32,394 nt of DNA from an uncultured Lentisphaerota bacterium. Lineage in GTDB: Bacteria > Verrucomicrobiota > Kiritimatiellia > RFP12 > UBA1067. Position 1 is the stretch's first letter; each line of letters starts with the position of its first letter. The notes under the pieces were generated by a model. That model did not search any database. It saw nothing but the letters and a program-made list of their open reading frames with translations, and had not been told where the DNA came from. Positions 23,665-32,394 of the stretch are shown piece after piece. Both the position numbers and the translations under genes were made by a program. The stretch is taken from positions 1-32,394 of the forward strand of contig ONRL01000020.1 in assembly GCA_900320225.1 (NCBI GenBank), in the 5' to 3' direction.

Positions 23665-23680
23665 TTGGCACGCCTTGTGC
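23665..23680 (+). promoter_or_regulatory. Sigma-54 promoter of gltD-gltB
   Basis: TTGGCACGCCTTGTGC, with GG and GC at -24/-12 spacing, is nearly identical to the glnK promoter. The -12 C at 23680 predicts a start near 23692, only 4 bases before the ATG at 23696. Confidence 0.85.
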
Positions 23681-23695
23681 TATTGTGGCTCTGAT

Positions 23696-25072
23696 ATGAA
23701 CCGCATACACGACATTTACCGCCCGATGGAGGAGCGCAAAGGCGACTGGCACGAGGTCGAACGCGCGCTTTCCGATGAGGAGCTGAAGGAACAGACCTCG
23801 CGCTGCATGAACTGCGGCCAGCCGTTCTGCCATGCCTACGGGTGTCCGCTCGGCAACCTCGTGCCCGACCAGAACCGGGCCGTGGCGCAAGGGAATTTCA
23901 AGCTTGCCTACGAACTCCTCTCGGCGCACTCCGATTTCCCCGAATTCACCTCCCGCATCTGCCCGGCGCTCTGCGAGGCAAGTTGCGTTCACGGCCTCGA
24001 CGAAGAGGCGGTGATGGTGCGGCAGTCCGAGAAGCGCATCATCGAGGCGGCGTTTGCGAACGGCTGGGTCGTGCCGCGTGCGCCGAAAACGGAGAACGGC
24101 AAGTCCGCTGCGGTCGTCGGCGCCGGCCCCGCCGGACTTTCCGCCGCCGTGACCCTGCGCCGGAGGGGATGGAAGGTTACCGTCTATGAAAGGCGCTCCA
24201 ACATCGGCGGCCTCCTCAGGTACGGCATTCCCTGCTTCAAGCTCGAGAAGACCCTGATCGACCGCCGTCGCAAGATTCTCGAGGCCATGGGTATCCGTTT
24301 CGTGACGGATGTCGAAGTCGGGCGCGACGTCGCGGCCGATTGGCTCGCGAAAATGAACGACGCGGTCGTGATCGCCATCGGTACGCCCGCCGCCAGGGAC
24401 TTGAAGATCCCGGGGCGCGAACTGGGCGGCATCCATCTGGCGCTTGAGCTCCTTGAAGGGCAGAACCGCTTCCTGACGGGCGAGATTGCGGCCGCGCCAA
24501 TCAATGCCAAGGGAAAGCATGTGTTGGTGATTGGCGGCGGCGACACCGGCAGCGACTGCGTGGGCACGTCCATCCGTCAGGGCGCGGCGTCCGTCACGCA
24601 GATCGAAATCATGCCCAAGCCGCCGGATACGCGCGATTCCTCCACGCCCTGGCCGTTGTGGCCGTATATGCTCCGTACGAGTTCCAGCCACAAGGAGGGA
24701 TGCGAAAGGCGGTGGAACCTGAATTCGCTGCGGTTCCTCCCGGGAGGGTCGCGCTCCTGCGCGACCGAACGTGTCGGCGGCGTCGAGGTGGAAACGGTGG
24801 AATGGGAGTTCTCGCCGGAAGGGCGCCCGGTGAAGTTCCACGCAGTGGCGGGTACGAAGGAGATCATCAAGGCCGACCTCGTATTCCTGGCCATGGGCTT
24901 TACGGGCGTCCAGCCGGACAACCCGATCATCGCGCAGCTGGGGCTTTCCCAGACACCGCGCACGGCGCTCGTCCCCGACCCCGCACGCAACATCTACTGC
25001 GTCGGCGATTGCGCGTCGGGGGCGTCGCTTGTCGTCCGCGCCCTCGCCAGCGGCAAGAACCTGAATCTTTAA
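23696..25072 (+). CDS. gltD: Glutamate synthase small subunit
   Basis: This 458-residue flavoprotein passes electrons from NAD(P)H to GltB for making glutamate. It starts MNRIHDIYRPMEERKGDW, then the iron-sulfur Cys motifs RCMNCGQPFCHAYGCPLGN and CPALCEASCVHG. The FAD fold VVGAGPAGLSAAVTLRRRG and the NADPH fold VIGGGDTGSDCVGTSIRQG follow. It ends IYCVGDCASGASLVVRALASGKNLNL. A short insert (PGGSRSCATER) near residue 352 derives from a GC-rich palindrome and is read through in frame. The ATG at 23696 lies 4 bases after the predicted sigma-54 start, so translation is almost leaderless. gltB follows after 24 bases. Confidence 0.95.
   Translation: MNRIHDIYRPMEERKGDWHEVERALSDEELKEQTSRCMNCGQPFCHAYGCPLGNLVPDQNRAVAQGNFKLAYELLSAHSDFPEFTSRICPALCEASCVHGLDEEAVMVRQSEKRIIEAAFANGWVVPRAPKTENGKSAAVVGAGPAGLSAAVTLRRRGWKVTVYERRSNIGGLLRYGIPCFKLEKTLIDRRRKILEAMGIRFVTDVEVGRDVAADWLAKMNDAVVIAIGTPAARDLKIPGRELGGIHLALELLEGQNRFLTGEIAAAPINAKGKHVLVIGGGDTGSDCVGTSIRQGAASVTQIEIMPKPPDTRDSSTPWPLWPYMLRTSSSHKEGCERRWNLNSLRFLPGGSRSCATERVGGVEVETVEWEFSPEGRPVKFHAVAGTKEIIKADLVFLAMGFTGVQPDNPIIAQLGLSQTPRTALVPDPARNIYCVGDCASGASLVVRALASGKNLNL
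24741..24767. repeat. GC-rich palindromic repeat, family B, in gltD
   Basis: GGGTCGCGC and GCGCGACC pair around TCCT. GltD reads it as GGSRSCATER, between LNSLRFLP and VGGVEVETVEW, a surface loop. Confidence 0.75.
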
Positions 25073-25096
25073 CGTTCAAGCAAAAGCAAATACCAC

Positions 25097-26479
25097 ATGA
25101 ACAGCAAATACGTCCAGCAATCTGATCGACAGCAAGGCCCGCAGGGATTGTACAGAAGCGAATTCGAGCATGACAACTGCGGCGTGGGCATGGTGGCCAA
25201 CCTCTCCGGAGAAGCCTCCCACGAAATCGTCGTGAACGGCGTGACGATCCTCAAGCGCCTTCTGCACCGCGGCGCCACCGGCAACGATCCCGAGACCGGC
25301 GACGGCGCCGGGTTGCTGCTCAAGATCCCGCACGCATTCTTCAGGAAGGCTTTGGCCGCAAAGAACGCAAAGACGAAAGATGATTTCGGCGTCGCGATGA
25401 TATTCGGAGGGGAGGGCGAAGAGAAGGCGATTGAGGGAGTCGTCAAGTCTGAAGGCTGCGACGTGCTCTGCTGGCGTGACGTGCCGATCGACCCAGATGC
25501 CATCGGCAAAGATGCACGAAAAGTCATGCCGCGAATCAGGCAGTTGTTTATAGCCGCAAAGAACGCAGAGGACGCAAAGAAGAATGGTTCTTCTCTTTGT
25601 GAGCTTTGCGGCAAGGATATTTCATCGTTCGAGCGGAGGCTCTACATCATCCGCCGGCAGATCGAGAAGGCGACCACGAAGACCTACATCTGCTCCTGCT
25701 CGTCGAAGACGATCGTCTACAAGGGGCTCCTGCTCGCCACCCAGATCGAAAGGTTCTACCCCGACCTCTCCGATCCGGATTTCGTTTCGCCTTTCGCGAT
25801 CGTCCACCAGCGCTATTCCACGAACACGTTCCCGTCCTGGGAACTCGCGCATCCGTTCCGCGCCATCGCCCACAACGGCGAGATCAACGCGCTGAAGGGC
25901 AACCTCAACGCCCTTGCCGCGCGCGAAGGCTCGCTCGTCTCGCCGCTGTTCGGCGACGAGCTGAAGAAGCTGCTGCCGGTCGCCCACGGCGGACAATCCG
26001 ACTCGGCTTCGTTGGACAACGTGTTCGAGCTGCTCGTCGCGGCCGGACGCGATGCGCCGCACGCGATGATGATGCTCATCCCGCAGGCGTGGGGCGCGAA
26101 ATACCATGTGGGCCACGACGTGCGCGCGTTCTACGAATACCACTCCGCCCTGATGGAGCCGTGGGACGGCCCCGCTGCCGTCTGCTTTACCGACGGCACG
26201 GGCCTGGGCGCGGCACTGGACCGCAACGGACTGCGCCCTGCCCGGTGGACGCTCACGAAGTCGGGGCTTTTCGTGCTCGCCTCCGAAACCGGCGTTCTCG
26301 ACATCGCCCCCGAGGACGTCGAACGCCACGGGCGCCTCCGCCCCGGCTCGCTGCTCTGGCTCGACCTCGTCAACCACCGGTTGATGGAGAACACGGAGCT
26401 CAAGACCTACTACGCCCGCCGGAAACCCTATCGCCGCTGGGTGAAGGAGAACCACATCCCCGTCACCGGGGACGCTTGA
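25097..26479 (+). CDS. gltB: Glutamate synthase large subunit, N-terminal part (frame broken)
   Basis: This 460-codon frame carries the class II glutaminase domain of GltB. It begins MNSKYVQQSDRQQGPQGLYR and has the nucleophile C28 in EHDNCGVGMVANLSG. Further motifs are HQRYSTNTFPSWELAHPFR, AHNGEINALKGN and DRNGLRPARW. The enzyme turns glutamine and 2-oxoglutarate into two glutamates. Two palindrome inserts are read through (AAKNAKTKDD near residue 87 and AAKNAEDAKK...LCELCGK near 153-172). The frame stops at 26477-26479 just after NHIPVTGDA, and the next frame resumes with TLEDIELIVRPMAETG. One extra G in the run at 26468-26471 would explain it, so it is either a sequencing error or a recent mutation. 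It follows gltD in one operon. Confidence 0.9.
   Translation: MNSKYVQQSDRQQGPQGLYRSEFEHDNCGVGMVANLSGEASHEIVVNGVTILKRLLHRGATGNDPETGDGAGLLLKIPHAFFRKALAAKNAKTKDDFGVAMIFGGEGEEKAIEGVVKSEGCDVLCWRDVPIDPDAIGKDARKVMPRIRQLFIAAKNAEDAKKNGSSLCELCGKDISSFERRLYIIRRQIEKATTKTYICSCSSKTIVYKGLLLATQIERFYPDLSDPDFVSPFAIVHQRYSTNTFPSWELAHPFRAIAHNGEINALKGNLNALAAREGSLVSPLFGDELKKLLPVAHGGQSDSASLDNVFELLVAAGRDAPHAMMMLIPQAWGAKYHVGHDVRAFYEYHSALMEPWDGPAAVCFTDGTGLGAALDRNGLRPARWTLTKSGLFVLASETGVLDIAPEDVERHGRLRPGSLLWLDLVNHRLMENTELKTYYARRKPYRRWVKENHIPVTGDA
25354..25382. repeat. Half copy of repeat family A in gltB
   Basis: GGCCGCAAAGAACGCAAAG is the left arm of the family with no right arm. GltB reads it as AAKNAKTKDD. It looks like a decayed or partial insertion. 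Confidence 0.6.
25553..25612. repeat. Palindromic repeat, family A, in gltB
   Basis: GCCGCAAAGAACGCAGAGG pairs with CTCTTTGTGAGCTTTGCGGC. Read in GltB as AAKNAEDAKKNGSSLCELCGK, in a loop of the glutaminase domain before the strand FERRLYIIRR. Confidence 0.85.
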
Positions 26480-26504
26480 GGACATCGAGCTCATCGTCCG
26501 CCCG

Positions 26505-29461
<2,957 letters not shown>

Positions 29462-29465
<4 letters not shown>

Positions 29466-30628
29466 GTTCTTAAGAGTGCGCCGCTGATGGCGTTGCCCAT
29501 TTCGGACGTGGAGACGGCCGCATGATCGTTTCCCAGGGCGATGTCTTGGGTGCGCACCCCCGCCGCAAGCGTGTCCGACACAGCACGGTCCACGGCGTCC
29601 GCTTCGGCGGCAAGCCCGAGGGAATGGCGCAGCATCATCGCGGCGGAAAGAATCGTCGCGATGGGATTCGCGATTCCCTTGCCGGCGATGTCCGGCGCGC
29701 TGCCGTGTATCGGCTCGTACAGTCCGCCACGCGCATCCCCGAGCGACGCCGACGGCAACATGCCGATGGAGCCCGTGATCTGCGAGGCCTCGTCCGAGAG
29801 GATGTCGCCAAACATGTTCTCGGTGAGGATCACGTCGAAACGCGACGGGTCGCGCACGAGCTGCATGGCGGCGTTGTCAACGTACATGTGCTCGAGTTCC
29901 ACGTCGGAATATTCCGATGCGTGGAGAGCCGTCACCGTTTCGCGCCACAGGCGTGACGTTTCAAGGACGTTCGCCTTGTCCACGCTCGTGACTTTCGGCG
30001 GACGCGCAGGAGCGCGTCCCTCCCTGCACGGACGCGCAGGAGCGCGTCCCTCCCCGCACGGACGCGCAGGAGCGCGTCCCTCCCCGCGCGTGCGCGCCGC
30101 GGCGAACGCGACGCGGGCAACTCGCAGAATTTCGCGTTCGGAGTACGGCGTCGTGTCGCAGGCCGATTTCCCATCGGCGGCGCGGCGCTTCTCGCCGAAG
30201 TAGGCGCCGCCCGTCAGTTCGCGCACGATCAACAGGTCGATTCCCCGTGCAACGATTCCGTTTTTGAGCGGACTCGCTTCCGTCAGCGCGTCCCACACTT
30301 TCGCGGGGCGCAGATTCGCGAAAAGGCCGAGCTTGGCGCGCAAACCGAGAAGGGCACGCCGCTCGGGACGCTTCTCCGGCGGCAGCGCGTCCCACTTGGG
30401 ACCGCCGACCGCACCGAGCAGAATCGCATCAGCAGTCTGGCACGCGGCGAGCGTCGTTTCCGGCAGGCAGTCTCCGCACGTGTCGTATGCCGCGCCACCG
30501 ACTGGAAGCTCCATCATCTCGAAGTCATGCCCGAAGCGGCGCGCGACCGCGTCCAGAACCTTGACCGCCTCGGCGACGATTTCCGGCCCCACGCCGTCAC
30601 CGGGCAGAATTGCGATCTTCGCTTTCAT
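29462..30628 (-). CDS. leuB: 3-Isopropylmalate dehydrogenase with a three-unit tandem insert
   Basis: This 388-residue NAD-dependent enzyme performs the third leucine-pathway step, oxidative decarboxylation of 3-isopropylmalate. It begins [23 protein letters not shown], has [35 protein letters not shown] and the metal/substrate site [38 protein letters not shown], and the cofactor loop [33 protein letters not shown]. At about residues 180-210 three 10-residue repeats ([10 protein letters not shown] type) are inserted between [11 protein letters not shown] and [14 protein letters not shown], a surface loop; typical LeuB has about 350-360 residues. The start overlaps the leuD stop (ATGA), and its stop overlaps gltB on the other strand. 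No terminator lies between. Confidence 0.93.
30001..30090. repeat. Three tandem 30-base units of repeat family B in leuB
   Basis: Units at 30001-30030, 30031-30060 and 30061-30090 differ at only a few bases. Each begins with the palindrome GACGCGCAGGAGCGCGTC followed by CCTCCCYGC. Thirty bases is ten codons, so each unit adds exactly ten residues (minus strand [10 protein letters not shown]-like) and keeps the frame. Confidence 0.95.
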
Positions 30629-31116
30629 GCTTTCTTTCCTTTCAAGTAGGCGACGAGTCCCCCCGCCGCGATCAACTCCATCATGAACGGCGGGAAGGGT
30701 TCTGCGCGGAAGGTTTGCCCCGTGGTGTGATTGACGATCTCGCCCGTCTCCAGGTCGACGGAGACTTCATCCGCGGCGGAGATGGCGCGCACGGCGGCGG
30801 GGCATTCCAGGATGGGAAGGGCGATGTTGAGCGCGTTGCGGTAGAAGATGCGGGCGAAGCTCTCCGCGATCACGCACGCGATTCCGCTTTCCTTGATTGC
30901 GAGCGGCGCGTGCTCGCGCGAGGAACCGCAGCCAAAGTTGCGTCCGGCGACAAGGATGTCGCCGGGCTGGACACGCGCGGTGAAGGAGTCGTCGATATCC
31001 TCCATGCAGTGGCCCGCGAGCTCGGATGCGTCCGGTGTGTTGAGGTAACGAGCCGGAATGATTACGTCCGTGTCGACGTTGTCCCCGTACTTGAACGCTT
31101 TCCCTTTTGCCTTCAT
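30625..31116 (-). CDS. leuD: 3-Isopropylmalate dehydratase small subunit
   Basis: This 163-residue protein pairs with LeuC to isomerise 2- to 3-isopropylmalate. It begins [27 protein letters not shown] and has the swivelling-domain substrate motif [20 protein letters not shown], then [23 protein letters not shown]. The short length (about 163, not 200) is that of the small-subunit type that goes with the roughly 420-residue LeuC. The stop overlaps leuB, and the start lies 3 bases after the leuC stop, so translation is coupled. The ribosome site is weak (AATAGGCA), consistent with coupling. Confidence 0.95.
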   Translation of the reverse strand: MKAKGKAFKYGDNVDTDVIIPARYLNTPDASELAGHCMEDIDDSFTARVQPGDILVAGRNFGCGSSREHAPLAIKESGIACVIAESFARIFYRNALNIALPILECPAAVRAISAADEVSVDLETGEIVNHTTGQTFRAEPFPPFMMELIAAGGLVAYLKGKKA

Positions 31117-31119
31117 TGC

Positions 31120-31857
31120 CTATTCTCCGATGATGGTTTCCGGTGCGGTGATTCGTCCTGCGATGGCCGACGCCGCCGCCACGGCGGGCGAGGCGAGGTA
31201 GACCTCCGATTTGACGTGCCCCATGCGCCCCACGAAATTGCGGTTGGTGGTCGCGACGCACCGCTCGCCTTGTGCGAGGATGCCCATGTGCCCGCCGAGG
31301 CACGGGCCACACGTCGGCGGCGAAACGACGCACCCGGCCTCCGCGAACACCTTCAGAAGCCCCTCTTCCAGCGCCTGGAGCCAGATGCGCTGCGTGGCGG
31401 GGATCACGATGGCGCGGACCCGTTCCGCGACCGTGTGCCCCCGCAGCACCTCGGCGGCGATGCGCATGTCGGAGATGCGCCCGTTGGTGCAGGACCCGAT
31501 GACCACTTGGTCGATGGCCACATCGCCTGCCTCGCGCACGGGCCGGGTGTTGGACGGCAGATGCGGGAACGCGACGGTCGGCTCGAGCGCGCCGAGGTCG
31601 ATATCAACCGTGCGCGTGTATTCCGCGTCCGGATCCGCCGCGTAGACGCGCGGCGGTTTCGCGCCGTGTTCGCGCAGATAGGCGAGCGTCTGTTCGTCCA
31701 CGGGGAAGATGCCGTTCTTCGCCCCCGCCTCGATCGCCATGTTCGCGATGGTGAAGCGGTCGTCCATTGAAAGATTCGCCACGCCGTCGCCCGTGAACTC
31801 AAGCGACTGGTAGCGCGCGCCGTCAACGCCGATCCTGCCGATCAGGTGCAGGATCAC
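31120..31857 (-). CDS. leuC: 3-Isopropylmalate dehydratase large subunit, C-terminal part
   Basis: This frame (sensible back to about 31881, RRWVGGKDV) continues LeuC. It holds [47 protein letters not shown], the first cluster Cys in [13 protein letters not shown] and the two others in [14 protein letters not shown], which bind the 4Fe-4S cluster. It ends [11 protein letters not shown]. The upstream part of the gene is in another frame: roughly 15 residues normally present between the GKTW motif and the WVGGKD motif are missing, with about 40 bases lost. So the gene as assembled could not make one intact protein. leuD begins 3 bases after the stop. Confidence 0.9.
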   Translation of the reverse strand: MILHLIGRIGVDGARYQSLEFTGDGVANLSMDDRFTIANMAIEAGAKNGIFPVDEQTLAYLREHGAKPPRVYAADPDAEYTRTVDIDLGALEPTVAFPHLPSNTRPVREAGDVAIDQVVIGSCTNGRISDMRIAAEVLRGHTVAERVRAIVIPATQRIWLQALEEGLLKVFAEAGCVVSPPTCGPCLGGHMGILAQGERCVATTNRNFVGRMGHVKSEVYLASPAVAAASAIAGRITAPETIIGE

Positions 31858-32350
31858 GTCCTTGCCGCCGACCCACCTGCGCGGCCCACGTTTGTCCCGC
31901 CGCCATGCCCGCCGCCATGTCCGTGGAGCCGACGCCGGTGGAGAACGCGCCGAGTGCGCCGTAGGTGCACGTATGGGAGTCCGCGCCGATCACGAGGTCG
32001 CCGGCCGTGACCAGTCCTTTTTCGGGCAGGAGCGCGTGCTCGATCCCGCAGTCGTGTCCCGTCTCGAAGTAGTTGACGATCCCCTGCGTCCGCGCGAACG
32101 CCCGCATCGCGGCGCATTGCGTGGCCGCCTTGATGTCCTTGTTGGGGGTGAAGTGGTCGGGCACGAGCACGACCTTCTCGCGGTCAAACACGCGGTCGCA
32201 TCCGAACCTCGGGAACTCCTTGATGGCGATCGGCGCCGTGATGTCGTTCCCGAGAACGAGGTCGAGTTTCGCCATGACCAGTTCGCCGGGGCGCGCCTCC
32301 GCTTTGCCTGCGTGCGCGGCGAGGATCTTCTGCGTCATCGTCATTTTCAT
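31823..32350 (-). CDS. leuC: 3-Isopropylmalate dehydratase large subunit, N-terminal part (frame broken)
   Basis: This frame begins [24 protein letters not shown] and shows [53 protein letters not shown] and [35 protein letters not shown], all typical of the aconitase-family LeuC of about 420 residues. After GQTW (near 31886) the sequence loses the expected FKVPE...TGK segment, and the frame then reads nonsense ([12 protein letters not shown]) to a stop at 31823. The real continuation is the neighbouring frame. The start ATG overlaps the stop of the preceding gene (ATGA at 32347-32350). Treat the two parts as one broken gene unless reads show otherwise. Confidence 0.9.
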   Translation of the reverse strand: MKMTMTQKILAAHAGKAEARPGELVMAKLDLVLGNDITAPIAIKEFPRFGCDRVFDREKVVLVPDHFTPNKDIKAATQCAAMRAFARTQGIVNYFETGHDCGIEHALLPEKGLVTAGDLVIGADSHTCTYGALGAFSTGVGSTDMAAGMAAGQTWAAQVGRRQGRDPAPDRQDRR

Positions 32351-32394
32351 CTTTTCGCCTCCAGCATGCGGTTGACCGCCACCAGCAGCGCGAG
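32347..32394 (-). CDS. leuA: C-terminal end of a probable 2-isopropylmalate synthase (partial)
   Basis: Only 15 codons are in the window: [15 protein letters not shown], stop TGA at 32347-32349, sharing bases with the leuC start. A short helix of this kind (A-x-N-R) is typical of the tail of LeuA/CimA proteins, and gene order leuA-leuC-leuD-leuB supports it, but the piece is too short to prove which one. Confidence 0.45.
   Translation of the reverse strand, partial: LALLVAVNRMLEAKR

Noticed and set aside
30001-30090. CRISPR-like array in leuB
   Set aside because: The three units are directly adjacent with no unique spacers, lie within an intact leuB frame, and there are no cas genes nearby.

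Overview
This GC-rich, tightly packed window most likely comes from a Gram-negative bacterium of the Verrucomicrobiota/Kiritimatiellota-Lentisphaerota kind, probably a metagenome assembly. That placement is an inference. It rests on a type III glutamine synthetase, a long Bacteroidetes-like PurF, lipoproteins and outer-membrane barrels ending in Phe, and many short palindromic repeats read through in frame inside housekeeping genes. I see no rRNA, tRNA, CRISPR, phage or transposase genes.

Layout: (1) 1-3447 (+): the end of an unknown protein with a frame break, an M42-type peptidase with a signal peptide, a lipoprotein, a TrmJ-like tRNA methyltransferase and a YgjP-type metalloprotease. (2) 3467-7840 (+): an iron operon with an operator-like palindrome, two FeoA proteins, FeoB with an inserted Cys-rich loop, the small FeoB-associated Cys-rich membrane protein, and a beta-barrel. 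(3) 18067-7919 (-): glnA(GSIII)-purF-carA-pyrG-carB, nearly all joined by stop/start overlaps or very short gaps. (4) 18296-23591 (+): glnK-amtB-outer-membrane barrel, then glutamine-dependent nadE and a LysE-type exporter. (5) 23665-29465 (+): gltD-gltB, glutamate synthase, with gltB broken by a frameshift. (6) 32394-29462 (-): leuA(end)-leuC-leuD-leuB, with leuC carrying a small deletion and frame break.

The middle of the window is a nitrogen/glutamine island. AmtB and PII bring in and sense ammonium, GSIII makes glutamine, and the enzymes encoded behind it (PurF, CarAB, PyrG) plus NadE and GltBD consume glutamine. Three sites match the sigma-54 -24/-12 consensus, in front of glnA, glnK and gltD, which suggests one nitrogen-responsive regulon.

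The most unusual signal is a set of at least five short palindromic repeat families inserted in frame in purF, carA, pyrG, carB, gltD, gltB and leuB. They add about 5-35 residues per site without stopping translation. The commonest family (about 60-85 bp, arms like gcCRCAAAGaaC / ctTTGYGgc) usually encodes a Lys/Asn-rich stretch ending in LCxLCGK. It resembles in concept the Rickettsia palindromic elements found inside proteins. The same families also occur between genes, as a terminator-like hairpin and as spacers. Three separate frame breaks (gene 1, gltB, leuC) could be assembly errors and should be checked against reads.
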